A DNA stretch of 64,000 bases, from contig NZ_VLKH01000002.1 in the NCBI RefSeq assembly GCF_007830175.1, positions 248,001 through 312,000 of the forward strand. Reading direction: 5' to 3'. Source of the DNA: Sedimentibacter saalensis (GTDB taxonomy: Bacteria > Bacillota > Clostridia > Tissierellales > Sedimentibacteraceae). Positions 34,944 to 43,655 of this stretch are shown here, in pieces. The notes below the pieces were generated by a model. The model saw only the letters and a list, made by a program, of their open reading frames with translations. It had not been told where the DNA came from and did no database searches. The position numbers and the translations under genes are program-made. Position 1 is the first letter of the stretch. The number at the start of each line of letters is the position of its first letter.

Positions 34944-36263
34944 TCACTTCAAGAATTTACCATAGATATTTTTTCTATGATATTCTAAAGCAATTTTATC
35001 AGGATAAAACTTTTTATCTTCAGGTAATTTAATTTTTTGGCCATGAATTTCTTTAAGAATTTCATTATCTCTTAGTAATTCATGAACTTCTATTGTGAAG
35101 TTATTATTAATTGTGAACATTCCCCAATCAAATGCATAATGATAGTTCATATCAAGAGCAATGCCATTTATAGGATTACAGCTTCCTCCACAAGATTTAG
35201 GTATTATGTGGCACGCTTGTATATTTGAATAAGCGCTGTATGAAATGTTTTTACCTGATATAGCACACTTATTGTCATATGCAGCCAAAACTATTTTTTT
35301 AAATCTATAGTCTCTTTTATACTGTTTAATTTTTCGATTTACTGTATCAGGATCTAATTCTTGTAGATCAATGTTAATTAAGTAATCAATTAAATCAGCA
35401 TGCTCATCTAAATTAAATGGCTTTTTAAAATCATCACTATTTGGTTCAGTTATTAAACTAGAATCAAGATGGTCATCATCTATTTCTTCTTCGCTAATAA
35501 CGTCGTATAATACATCTACATTTATTTTATTAAGCGCTAACTCAGAAATTGGTGCTATCGCTGCTATGGATCTGCTACTACTAGCTTTATATTTTTGCGC
35601 TATAGAAACTAATATGTTATACTCCGTAGTACCTTGTCCGTAACGATAAAGATTATAATCCTGATTGTTATCCTTAACAATTAATACTATATCATCAGGA
35701 TGCAAAAGGATTTCATCTCCGACCTTATTGCTTATGTAGAGTCTATATTCATCCCTGCCATTAGGATCATTTTCAACAATTTTGCTGTTATGATAAATAA
35801 ATTCTACTTTTCTTTTTTCATTTTCTGGCTTAATAATTAATGAAATAGTAGCATTACTATTTAGTTCATTTTCTGATAATTCTGGAAACATAGTTATACA
35901 TTCTTTAGGAACTAATACAAAAGAACCAGCTTTACCAGGAACACCATTTCTTATTCCTAGTTCATTACTTTTTACTAGTTTAAGAAAAAATACACCTTTG
36001 AATATTTCGCTATATTTATTTACAATTTCATCTTGTATTTTTTTCCTAGATCTTTTATAAACAAAATTAGGAATTCTCTCCTTACCATCATCAACTATCT
36101 TCAAAAGTTTGTTTGGTGATAATAACAAATCTGTAAGCTCAATTGATAATTTTGTATTACTTTCTAAGTCATCATTTAATGTTTTCTCCGTTTTTTGTAA
36201 AAGATTTGCTAAATGCGTTATTGTAAGTCCATATTTCTCATTAATAATATTAAATATGCTCAT
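34944..36263 (-). CDS. HNH restriction endonuclease
   Basis: A 439-aa nuclease. The C-terminal 110 residues are a complete HNH domain: CAISGKNISYS, then QACHIIPKSCGGSCNPINGI and the metal-binding HYAFDWGMFTI. The middle (residues about 85-220, KAGSFVLVPKECITMF ... LLHPDDIVLIV) could be the DNA-recognition part. The N-terminal 50 residues look like a helix-turn-helix (LTITHLANLLQKTEKTLND). Next to two m5C methyltransferases it is most likely the restriction enzyme of a type II system. AAGGAG precedes the ATG. It has its own 220-base upstream region, so expression may be set apart from the methylases. Confidence 0.88.
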   Translation of the reverse strand: MSIFNIINEKYGLTITHLANLLQKTEKTLNDDLESNTKLSIELTDLLLSPNKLLKIVDDGKERIPNFVYKRSRKKIQDEIVNKYSEIFKGVFFLKLVKSNELGIRNGVPGKAGSFVLVPKECITMFPELSENELNSNATISLIIKPENEKRKVEFIYHNSKIVENDPNGRDEYRLYISNKVGDEILLHPDDIVLIVKDNNQDYNLYRYGQGTTEYNILVSIAQKYKASSSRSIAAIAPISELALNKINVDVLYDVISEEEIDDDHLDSSLITEPNSDDFKKPFNLDEHADLIDYLINIDLQELDPDTVNRKIKQYKRDYRFKKIVLAAYDNKCAISGKNISYSAYSNIQACHIIPKSCGGSCNPINGIALDMNYHYAFDWGMFTINNNFTIEVHELLRDNEILKEIHGQKIKLPEDKKFYPDKIALEYHRKNIYGKFLK

Positions 36264-36468
36264 AAAAATTCTCCTTCTCTGGGCTATTCGCCATATTTTT
36301 GCTTTTTAACCGGTTATACTACGTATTATACAGCAATTCGAATTATATGTCAACACATTTATCTGGTATGAACGTAAAAAAAATAATAAAAATATACTTT
36401 TGTGCACTTTAAACAGCAACAGCAACTTAATAATTAATGAGATTTAAAATGTTATGTGTCAGATATTT

Positions 36469-36505
36469 AAAGGAGCAAGAAATTTATATAATTTCTTGCT
36501 CCTTT
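36469..36505 (-). terminator. Terminator overlapping the end of the second methyltransferase
   Basis: AAAGGAGCAAGAAAT (36469-36483) pairs exactly with ATTTCTTGCTCCTTT (36491-36505). The stem includes the last codons of the gene ending at 36484 and separates the methylases from the HNH gene. Confidence 0.8.
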
Positions 36506-37806
36506 ATTAAATCATATATTGCATTTGCTAACCTTAATGCAAATTTAGGTGGTACTGCATTGCCAATCATTTCATAATCTGCAGATAATAATCCCGAAAA
36601 CTCAAAATCATCATCAAATGTTTGAATTCGTGCAGCTTCTCTTACTGTTATTGATCGAGCCTGCTTATAATCAGGGTGTATATGTCTTAAGCCATCCTTT
36701 TTCAAATGAGCAGGAATTGTATTACTAGGTTCATTCCACTTTAAAACATTATACTTATGAATATTAGATTTTTTCCCTGTTTTTTCGAAATATAATTTCT
36801 TTAAAGATTCTATATCGCTATATTTATTTTCACCGCTCTCAATATCAAACGCTAAAGTTCTAAATATTTCAATATCACGCTTATTATGATATCGTGGATA
36901 ATGATCTTTAACTACTGTTTTATGTGGTGAATGTGAATATTTCTTCTTTTTTCCTTCAACAGTATATTCTTTATTCGAAGGAAATAACTTAGGAAGATCA
37001 TAAATAGCATTCTTTACAGTAAGTATTTTGTTCCCTTTATATTTTGGTAGCAACCTCTGATAAAAATCAATTAAAATATTTTGCCTGTTCTCAGTAAAAA
37101 CATCTTTATTTAACCCAACAAGTATGACCCTTTTTCTTTGTTGCGGTACAGAGTACTGTGAAAGATCAATTAATGCATACTTTCTAATATCATCAATTAT
37201 TTCATATCCACTAATATTAAATTCATGTTTAATCTTGTCAATTATATTTATTTCATTTTGTGCTAAACAAAATGTGTCTTCATTGTTTTCAAGTGTATCA
37301 GTATTACTAATTTCATCATTGTATTTTAACTCTTGCGGTTTAGCAGAGAGAATCCCTTCAACATTTTCAAATACAATTACTTTTGGTTTAAATTCATCAA
37401 CAATTTTTAAATAGCTCTCAAACAAGTAATTTCTATAATCATTCTTCATTCCGTCTTTGTCTTGTATTCTACCTGCAATGGAATAAGCCTGACACGGAGG
37501 CCCTCCAACTATTAGATCAACTATTTTATCGTCAATTATACTTTTTAACCCTACACTATTGACATATTCTATATCATTATTCCAACCATTTAGTAATTCA
37601 TCAGTTCTTTGAATATCAAAACGCAAAGAGATTTCATCTGCATTTTGATAATTATATTTTGTCTTAAGCCTTTCTATTAATACTTCAATTGGTTTCTTAT
37701 TCCATTCAACACATGCTAAGGTTCTATAATATCCTGATTGTTCAAATCCATCAAGTAATCCTCCACAGCCAGCAAAAAGTTCTATAGTATTTAACTTTTT
37801 ATTCAT
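36484..37806 (-). CDS. DNA (cytosine-5) methyltransferase, restriction-modification
   Basis: A 440-aa m5C methyltransferase. Motif I is ELFAGCGGLLDGFEQSGY; motif IV with the catalytic Cys is GGPPCQAYSIAGR; motif VI is VIVFENVEGIL; motif VIII is QQRKRVILVGL; motif X is MIGNAVPPKFALRLANAIYD. A long target-recognition region lies between about residues 235 and 390. The ATG at 37806 has AGGTGAG five bases upstream and overlaps the end of the first methyltransferase gene by 8 bases. It is clearly different from that partner, so each may modify a different strand or site. Confidence 0.92.
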   Translation of the reverse strand: MNKKLNTIELFAGCGGLLDGFEQSGYYRTLACVEWNKKPIEVLIERLKTKYNYQNADEISLRFDIQRTDELLNGWNNDIEYVNSVGLKSIIDDKIVDLIVGGPPCQAYSIAGRIQDKDGMKNDYRNYLFESYLKIVDEFKPKVIVFENVEGILSAKPQELKYNDEISNTDTLENNEDTFCLAQNEINIIDKIKHEFNISGYEIIDDIRKYALIDLSQYSVPQQRKRVILVGLNKDVFTENRQNILIDFYQRLLPKYKGNKILTVKNAIYDLPKLFPSNKEYTVEGKKKKYSHSPHKTVVKDHYPRYHNKRDIEIFRTLAFDIESGENKYSDIESLKKLYFEKTGKKSNIHKYNVLKWNEPSNTIPAHLKKDGLRHIHPDYKQARSITVREAARIQTFDDDFEFSGLLSADYEMIGNAVPPKFALRLANAIYDLIKEQEII

Positions 37807-38911
37807 TTTTCTCACCTAATTGCAAATATTTTTTCAGTTGAACTGCTATACTATATGCTAATAAAGGTGGTACCGCATTGCCTACTTGTCTATTTTGTTG
37901 TGTCTTATTTCCCCAAAATATAAAACTATCAGGAAATGATTGTAGCCTAGCATTTTCCCTAATTGTAGGAACTCTATTATATTTGTAGTGAAAGTGATTT
38001 CTATGCCCTGTATCAATGGTTCGTGATGGTTTATTTGAAGCATATCTTGTCCATGCTTCATTAAATTTCCTGCTCTCTCCATAGCCTTTTGGTAAATCTT
38101 TATAATTTCCGCCATCTGGAACTAATTCTATTGTTGATTTTACCATATCAGTATGATTTGTTGCGACATGATTATATAACTTTTCACAATTAATTCTCAT
38201 AAATCTTTGATAATCCGTTTGTGGATTCATAATATATTCATCAATTTCACTGCCAAGTTCAGATTCTCTACTAGGCAAATCACTTATAGCGTCGCTACAT
38301 GAAATATAATTTGACGATGAATGTGTTGGAACAGGAAATGAAAACTCCTCTCCTTTACTTTCATATACATCATTTCTTATACCTACAAAAAACATCCTTT
38401 TTCTCATTTGAGGTACTCCATAATCTGCTGCTAATAAAGGTTTTGGCGTAACACTTACTTTATACCCCATATCAGTAAACGTATTGACTATTTGATCTTT
38501 AACAACACCACCATACAAAGTTGCTATTCCATGAACATTTTCTATTAAAAATGATTTTGGCCTTACTAATCTAATAACTTTAACCATAGCTAAATAAAGT
38601 TTATTTCTAGAATCATTTATATCTCTAGAACCTGTTAAAGAGAACCCTTGACAAGGTGGTCCGCCTATGATAACATCAATATTTTTTATTGTTCCTATTT
38701 TTTTATCTATAACATCTTTTATTTCGTTAATTGCTTCATCAGTAAACAGGTCAGCTTTTAATGGTATTGCTTCTTGATGATTAATTTCATATGTTTTTAA
38801 GGCTGCTTCATCATTGTCCACTCCTAAAACAACATCATATCCAGCGTTAATAAAACCTAGTGATAAGCCTCCGCATCCACAAAACATATCTAATACTTTT
38901 GGTTTATCCAT
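37799..38911 (-). CDS. DNA (cytosine-5) methyltransferase, first gene of the RM operon
   Basis: A 370-aa m5C methyltransferase. Motif I is DMFCGCGGLSLGFINAGY; the catalytic loop is GGPPCQGFSLTGSRD; ENV motif FLIENVHGIA; motif VIII MRKRMFFVGIR; motif X RQVGNAVPPLLAYSIAVQL. Target recognition is expected at about residues 225-325. GGAGG precedes the ATG. It starts the leftward operon whose second gene is another methyltransferase, followed after a terminator by the HNH nuclease. It is the last gene before the right end of the element. Confidence 0.92.
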   Translation of the reverse strand: MDKPKVLDMFCGCGGLSLGFINAGYDVVLGVDNDEAALKTYEINHQEAIPLKADLFTDEAINEIKDVIDKKIGTIKNIDVIIGGPPCQGFSLTGSRDINDSRNKLYLAMVKVIRLVRPKSFLIENVHGIATLYGGVVKDQIVNTFTDMGYKVSVTPKPLLAADYGVPQMRKRMFFVGIRNDVYESKGEEFSFPVPTHSSSNYISCSDAISDLPSRESELGSEIDEYIMNPQTDYQRFMRINCEKLYNHVATNHTDMVKSTIELVPDGGNYKDLPKGYGESRKFNEAWTRYASNKPSRTIDTGHRNHFHYKYNRVPTIRENARLQSFPDSFIFWGNKTQQNRQVGNAVPPLLAYSIAVQLKKYLQLGEKNE

Positions 38912-39228
38912 TTATTTCTTCCTCCATTACTTGTTTATTTCAATAATAATTACATGACTATTTAATTAATATTTCGACATTTTACAGCATAATTATATTA
39001 TCATTAAACTATATAAAAAACAATATTTTTTTAGTTTTTTTACGAACAATTGTTCTAATAGTACTATTCCATTTTCTACATATTCAAAAATATATACCTC
39101 CTTACTAATTTCATTTAGTCACTTTTATACAACATGCATAAAAATAAGAGTGGTATAACCACTCTCATATGTTTAATTAATTCATACTAATTTTATAACC
39201 ACTTTAATTTTGTCGTGGTTTTGAATGA
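38912..39228. other. Right end of the element, upstream of the RM operon
   Basis: No gene. It holds the RM promoter region, the ssrA terminator (39138-39166) and the inverted repeat AACCAC ... GTGGTT (39197-39220) next to the right 13-bp repeat. Confidence 0.55.
39138..39166 (-). terminator. Present ssrA terminator
   Basis: On the minus strand GAGTGGT-TAT-ACCACTC-TTATTTTTAT, 65 bases after the tmRNA 3' end. It lies inside the element, which therefore seems to supply its own terminator. Confidence 0.65.
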
Positions 39229-39237
39229 TGGAGGCGG
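39225..39237. repeat. Right 13-bp attachment-like repeat in ssrA
   Basis: ATGATGGAGGCGG, identical to 22939-22951. It covers the acceptor-stem end of the tmRNA and the bases just beyond it. Confidence 0.7.
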
Positions 39238-39580
39238 TGGGAGTCGAACCCACGTCCGAAAATATTTCCACAAGACTTTCTCCGAGTGCAGACGATAATT
39301 TTTGTTTCGCCTTTACTATCGCCTATCGTCAGGCTATAGTATCAGCTATCTTCGATTATTCCACCTAAGGTCGAAGCCCCCTTAAGCAGTTCCCTGATTT
39401 AAATGATGCCCCGTTTTAGCCTACAGGCCGGCTAAGCGGAACAAGCGAGCAGCTTACGCTGCGAATGCTAAATTATTATTTTCTTTTGCGTTTATATTTT
39501 GTTGCAACTTTTTACGTTGTTTTGCGGCAACGACTCGCTTATCTTCCTTCTATACCCCCGTCGAAACCATTTACGCCCCC
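39229..39580 (-). ncRNA. ssrA: Transfer-messenger RNA
   Basis: A 352-base tmRNA that rescues stalled ribosomes. The 5' acceptor strand GGGGGCG (39580-39574) pairs with CGCCTCC (39236-39230, one G-U). Next to the 5' end comes TAAATGGTTTCGACGG, and at the 3' end the T-arm GTGGGTTCGACTCCCAC. The tag frame at 39489-39454 reads AKENNNLAFAA-stop from a GCA resume codon. CCA is not encoded (TCA follows). The gene lies 7 bases after smpB. Its 3' end carries the element's attachment repeat and stays functional in sequence. Confidence 0.95.
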
Positions 39581-39587
39581 GTAAATG

Positions 39588-40037
39588 TTAATCGTCCTGT
39601 CTTTGTATTCTTCTTTCTGCATCCTTTTTGGCAAGATCCTGACGTTTGTCATAATTCTTCTTACCTTTGGCTACAGCTAGTTCCATTTTTACAAGACCAT
39701 TTTTGAGATATAAGCTTAAGGGTATTAATGAATAGCCTTTCAATGTTGCCAATCCCAGCAATTTCCTTATTTCCCTCTTGTTCAGAAGAAGTTTTCTGGG
39801 CCTCAGGGGATCAACATTGTAAATGTTGCCTTGCTCATAAGGACTTATATGCATGTTCAAGACATAAGCTTCACCATCTTTTATGTTTACATAACTATCT
39901 TTTAGGTTAACCTTTCCCTGTCTTATTGATTTAACTTCAGTTCCAACAAGGACTATTCCTGCTTCATATTTGTCTTCTATGAAATATTCGTGATATGCTT
40001 TTCTGTTGCTTGCAACATTTTTTGTGTTTTCAGCCAT
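39588..40037 (-). CDS. smpB: SsrA-binding protein SmpB
   Basis: A 149-aa tmRNA partner. The family motifs are [51 protein letters not shown] and the basic tail [19 protein letters not shown]. SmpB carries tmRNA to the ribosome A site and mimics the anticodon arm. The ATG at 40037 is seven bases from TAGGTG and gives MAENTKN, the usual SmpB start; upstream GTG and ATG codons overlap that site. It directly precedes ssrA, so both parts of trans-translation are together. Confidence 0.95.
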   Translation of the reverse strand: MAENTKNVASNRKAYHEYFIEDKYEAGIVLVGTEVKSIRQGKVNLKDSYVNIKDGEAYVLNMHISPYEQGNIYNVDPLRPRKLLLNKREIRKLLGLATLKGYSLIPLSLYLKNGLVKMELAVAKGKKNYDKRQDLAKKDAERRIQRQDD

Positions 40038-40280
40038 TTTCATCACCTACCATTAACGTAGGATGATTATAACATTAAAAATTTGCATTGTCAAATAGCA
40101 GTTATTTTACAACACTTGAAATATACGTAAATTTTAAATTAAAATTTTCAAATTGTTATTATTAAACATTTAAACAAACAATTAATGATTATATTGTTGT
40201 TCAAAAATGCAATAATATTACTGAAACATATAATTTTTATTTAAATATGCCACTAAAAAGATATGGAAAGGACTGATATT

Positions 40281-40496
40281 GTGATAAATCATAATACGAG
40301 AAACAATATTTTTGTTAATGTGATTTCTCAGCCAGGACATGTAAAATCATTGACCAAAAGACCTGTGGGCACGGCTGATACTAATCATTTTTGTGTCTTT
40401 AACAATCAAAGCCACGCTGTTGGCTCAGTCATCAAAGGTTCAGACGGCTCAAATTACGTCTGCACTGAAGATGGCTCATGGCAGTATGAAGATTAA
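40281..40496 (+). CDS. Unknown 71-aa protein
   Basis: A small soluble protein (NNIFVNVISQPGHVKSLTKR, DGSNYVCTEDGSWQYED), not recognised. The GTG at 40281 has GAAAGGA about nine bases upstream and is preferred to the ATG at 40263, which overlaps that site. It ends at a good terminator and is followed by another unknown rightward gene. Confidence 0.6.
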   Translation: MINHNTRNNIFVNVISQPGHVKSLTKRPVGTADTNHFCVFNNQSHAVGSVIKGSDGSNYVCTEDGSWQYED

Positions 40497-40515
40497 AAAT
40501 TTATGGTTTTATTAT

Positions 40516-40543
40516 GGCATTGCAAATATTGCAGTGCCTTTTT
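40516..40543 (+). terminator. Terminator after the 71-aa gene
   Basis: GGCATTGCAA-AT-ATTGCAGTGCC followed by TTTTT. Confidence 0.8.
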
Positions 40544-40621
40544 CATTTACGTAATTTCAAATATCACCATAATTGATTTAATCTCATATACTGTATTATC
40601 TTATGGAAAGATGGAGTGAAT

Positions 40622-41254
40622 ATGTATAACTATATGTATAGAAACAAACCAAGATTCGACGGTAATTTATATAATCAAAATATATATTGCACCCAGGAAA
40701 CACCTCAAGAAAATAATAATACTTTAATTTACCCGGATAAAATGAATTATGTAGTTGATGTTCCCATCAATCTGGCTAAATCTCTGGAAGGAAAATATTT
40801 TATAGGCTTCGCTGATTATCTTTCCTTTGGAGAAGGAACCAATACATGGGCTAGGTTGTATAATCCTCCTGACTCAGGTGTAAATCTTCATGTGACAGTA
40901 TGGACAGTAAGTGACATAGCATCATCATATACAGCTCAAATATGGTTTAATACCAATGCACCAGGTTTAGTAGAAAATTCCAGAAACATAACTCCTGCCA
41001 ATACGGCAATGGTACCACTGCCAATGCCTAAAATCAGACTTCAGTATACAAACAGCACAAGAGGAATTCCTTCGGGAGGAGTGCTTGCATTCTTAAGAAG
41101 AGGTCAGCCTGGAACAACACTGGTTGATGATGAACAGGGAAAATTTATTTTTCCTCCTGGGGGTTCATTTACAATTTTTCTTTCAAATCCTCAAACTCCA
41201 AGTCAGTTTGCTTCAGCAAGTATTGCTTTTGGATGGTGGGAAGAACCAAGATAA
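40622..41254 (+). CDS. DUF6143-like unknown protein
   Basis: A 210-aa protein. After a Tyr/Asn-rich start (MYNYMYRNKPRFDGN) comes a beta-rich domain: NLAKSLEGKYFIGFADYLSF, ARLYNPPDSGVNLHVTVWTV, GGVLAFLRRGQPGTTLVDDE and IFPPGGSFTIFLSN. This resembles proteins I recall as DUF6143 in Bacilli and Clostridia, with no known function. There is no signal peptide. The ATG at 40622 has GGAG six bases upstream. A terminator follows at once. Confidence 0.65.
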   Translation: MYNYMYRNKPRFDGNLYNQNIYCTQETPQENNNTLIYPDKMNYVVDVPINLAKSLEGKYFIGFADYLSFGEGTNTWARLYNPPDSGVNLHVTVWTVSDIASSYTAQIWFNTNAPGLVENSRNITPANTAMVPLPMPKIRLQYTNSTRGIPSGGVLAFLRRGQPGTTLVDDEQGKFIFPPGGSFTIFLSNPQTPSQFASASIAFGWWEEPR

Positions 41255-41279
41255 AATCCCTGATATATTCAGGGATTTT
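41254..41279. terminator. Terminator after the DUF6143-like gene
   Basis: AAAATCCCTGA-TATA-TTCAGGGATTTT, directly at the stop. Confidence 0.8.
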
Positions 41280-41320
41280 GCTATAATATATTTTGAAATT
41301 ATGTACCCGACTAAATAAAC

Positions 41321-42376
41321 TCAATTTTCTCTCTTGTTCTTCATGTTATAAATTACCCTAATTAAATCGCTGAATACCCCGTAAGCTGTCTGTTCAATTT
41401 CAGGATCATGCTCAACTATTGATATTGTGCCCATTAAATCAGTGGTAATTGTCACTACTGACGATGTGCCCGTTATACCTGCCAAAAGTGATCCTTTTGG
41501 AAATTCCTGAGGACTTACTCTCCCTACTACTTTGCCGTTTTCAATTCCTCCGTAACAAAGAAGTTTAATTGTATTTCCTTTTCTTTCTGCATCCATTATT
41601 TGTTCATATGTAATGTCTTCAATTCCTTTTCGCTCAACATCATATGGAGTGATGTCAGCATCCATGAGCACATTTAAAAGTGCCGCAGTTTTAGCAGCTG
41701 CATCCCATCCCTCAATGTCCATTGAAGGATCTGCTTCCACAAATCCCCTTGCCTTTCCTTCTTCTATAACATCATCGTATTTCTTTCCTTTTGCAAGTTC
41801 CTCAAGCACAAAATTTGTAGTGGAATTTAAAATTCCCTTCACCTCTGTAACCCTGCACATTTTCAATGTTTCATCTACCAGATTAAATACTGGTGTACCG
41901 TCCATGACTGTTGTTTCAAAATAAAATAAAACTCCTTGTTTTTCAGCCAGATTCCTTAAAGATTTATATGACCATGCAATAGGTCCTTTGTTTGCGCTAA
42001 TTGCATGTTTCTGGCGGTTTAAAGCTGTTTTAATATGGTCAATTGCAGGCTGACCTGAAAAAATCTTTAGTGGAGTTAACTCCATGATTACGTCATAATC
42101 GACAATCTCCGCTATTTCCATTGAGTTTAGGTTTGAAAAATCCTTGCTGTTTTCATCAAACTTATGAAAATTAATCATATCATTGCAAGCTTTTTCAAGA
42201 TCTATTCCGTTTTCGTTCACAAGGCATCCCCTGCTTCCTGTAGACACAGCTACAACCTTTACATCACATCCGTATTCTTTCATTATTTCTGTTCGTTTTT
42301 CATTTAAAAGTTTTGCAAACGCCTGACCTACATTTCCAAATCCAAGAATTGCCACTTTAATTGTCTGATTAATCAT
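41321..42376 (-). CDS. Homoserine dehydrogenase family protein
   Basis: A 351-aa NAD(P) oxidoreductase. The Rossmann motif is VAILGFGNVGQAFAKLLNEK. The catalytic region includes MELTPLKIFSGQPAIDHI, HAISANKGPIAWSYKSL, FETTVMDGTPVFNLV and GILNSTTNFVLEEL. GFVEADPSMDIEGWDAAAK matches the substrate-binding stretch. The usual C-terminal ACT domain of about 430-aa enzymes is absent, so feedback by threonine in the standard way is unlikely. The reaction is homoserine to/from aspartate semialdehyde. GGAGG precedes the ATG. It stands alone, not with thrB/thrC. Confidence 0.88.
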   Translation of the reverse strand: MINQTIKVAILGFGNVGQAFAKLLNEKRTEIMKEYGCDVKVVAVSTGSRGCLVNENGIDLEKACNDMINFHKFDENSKDFSNLNSMEIAEIVDYDVIMELTPLKIFSGQPAIDHIKTALNRQKHAISANKGPIAWSYKSLRNLAEKQGVLFYFETTVMDGTPVFNLVDETLKMCRVTEVKGILNSTTNFVLEELAKGKKYDDVIEEGKARGFVEADPSMDIEGWDAAAKTAALLNVLMDADITPYDVERKGIEDITYEQIMDAERKGNTIKLLCYGGIENGKVVGRVSPQEFPKGSLLAGITGTSSVVTITTDLMGTISIVEHDPEIEQTAYGVFSDLIRVIYNMKNKREN

Positions 42377-42621
42377 AGATACTCCTCCGATATTTTTTAA
42401 CTATCTTTTAGTATTGCAACTGATATTTCATTTTTACTGTTGTTTGAAACTCTATAATTCTTATATAAAAACTATAACAGAATAAAAATTCAGTGTCAAC
42501 TTATGCCAATAAGCTTAAAACATTCAAACATTTAGAATAAATTTCTTAATATGCTTCATATGACCTTGCCTGCACTGACTTACCATTGATTACTTGTTAC
42601 ATTTACATTACAATTTTTATT

Positions 42622-42722
42622 GCCGAATCTCATAAAGAGTACCGGGGATAATATCGGGGTGAAGCCTATTAGGCGGGGTACCTCAACCCTAATCCGTCAA
42701 CTAACCTGGAAGGCTAAGGAGG
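42622..42722 (+). promoter_or_regulatory. c-di-AMP riboswitch (ydaO/yuaA type)
   Basis: The conserved landmarks occur in order: GAATCTCATAAAGAG, ACCGGGGATAATATCGGGGTGAAGC, and ATCCGTCAACTAACCTGGAA-GGCTAAGGAGG. This class usually turns off wall-hydrolase and potassium genes when c-di-AMP is high. Here its last bases are also the ribosome site of the SleB gene and no separate terminator is visible, so control may act on translation. Confidence 0.85.
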
Positions 42723-42727
42723 ATAAA

Positions 42728-43591
42728 ATGAAAAAAAATACTATCAAATCAATTCTATTGACCACCAGTCTTACTATTGGCATATCGTTTTCTGTATCAG
42801 GCGATGCATATGCAGCAACCTACAAAACTGTCAGCGGTGATTCACTTTACAAAATCAGCCGTCTTTTCAACACAACAGTAGGAAATTTAATGGATGACAA
42901 CAATCTTAGAAACTATAATTTGAGCATTGGACAAGAACTATACGTTCCCTGCCAAATTTATTCTGTTCAAAAAGGTGACACGCTGTATTTGATTTCCCAA
43001 AAATTTAATATTGAATTATCGGACTTGAGAAGAGCAAACAACATTTACACAAATTACATAGACATAGGACAAGTCCTTAACATTCCAAAGACATTTGCAA
43101 AGACTGCTGCAGAACCTGCAGCCCAGCAAAATCCTGCTCCGGCAGTAGTTCCAGTTGCAGAAACTCCAAATGCTGTAGTTCAACCAGTTGAAGCAGTTCC
43201 GGAGACTAAAGTTGAAACTGTCTCATATACAGCTGAAGACCTTGATATTTTGTCAAGATTGATTATGGCAGAAGCCCAGGGACAGCCTTACGAAGCTCAG
43301 GTTGCTGTTGGCGCTGTTGTAATGAACAGAGTCCAAAGCAATCTATGGCCAAACACAATAAAAGATGTGGTGTACCATTATATAGGCGGATATTACCAGT
43401 TCACACCAGTGCAAACTGGCTGGATCAATAACCCTGCAAACGCACAAGCCATACAGGCCGCAAAGGAAGCATTAAACGGAGCTGACCCCACAAACGGAGC
43501 CATGTTTTATTATGACAACACAACAACGAACCAGTGGATACTTTCAAAGCAAGTGGCTTTCAGGTCAGGAGCAATGATATACGCATACTAA
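42728..43591 (+). CDS. LysM cell-wall hydrolase of the SleB type
   Basis: A 287-aa exported protein. Residues 1-29 are a signal peptide (MKKNTIKSILLTTSLTIGI ... AYA). Two LysM domains follow (residues about 31-75, YKTVSGDSLYKISRLFN; and 78-120, YSVQKGDTLYLISQKFN). A Pro/Ala/Val linker leads to the SleB-type hydrolase (about 175-287), with the catalytic Glu in LSRLIMAEAQGQPYEAQVAV and NGAMFYYDN. It would cleave peptidoglycan, in sporulation-linked or general wall turnover. The ATG at 42728 follows AAGGAGG. The c-di-AMP riboswitch controls it. Confidence 0.93.
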   Translation: MKKNTIKSILLTTSLTIGISFSVSGDAYAATYKTVSGDSLYKISRLFNTTVGNLMDDNNLRNYNLSIGQELYVPCQIYSVQKGDTLYLISQKFNIELSDLRRANNIYTNYIDIGQVLNIPKTFAKTAAEPAAQQNPAPAVVPVAETPNAVVQPVEAVPETKVETVSYTAEDLDILSRLIMAEAQGQPYEAQVAVGAVVMNRVQSNLWPNTIKDVVYHYIGGYYQFTPVQTGWINNPANAQAIQAAKEALNGADPTNGAMFYYDNTTTNQWILSKQVAFRSGAMIYAY

Positions 43592-43617
43592 TCATCTGAA
43601 TGAAACTATTGTAACAA

Positions 43618-43648
43618 AAATGCCATTACTTCTATGGTAATGGCATTA
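43618..43648. terminator. Bidirectional terminator
   Basis: AATGCCATTAC-TTCTATG-GTAATGGCATT between the SleB gene and the convergent selenoprotein gene. Confidence 0.8.
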
Positions 43649-43655
43649 CAATTTA

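Larger units (their letters stand above)
22939..39237. mobile_element. 16.3-kb integrated element in the ssrA 3' end
   Basis: Bounded by the 13-bp direct repeats at 22939-22951 and 39225-39237. Contents fit a mobile element: large serine recombinase, P4-type primase-helicase, HTH protein, RadC, DUF960 proteins, many unknown small genes, and a restriction-modification cassette next to the tmRNA. Chromosomal housekeeping genes resume with ssrA-smpB on the right. tmRNA 3' ends are classic integration sites. No relaxase, coupling protein or tyrosine integrase is visible, so autonomous conjugation is unlikely. The exact limits, and which recombinase made the insertion, are inferred. Confidence 0.7.

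Noticed and set aside
42620-42727. N-terminal extension of the SleB gene
   Set aside because: These bases form the c-di-AMP riboswitch. The signal peptide begins at 42728 after AAGGAGG.
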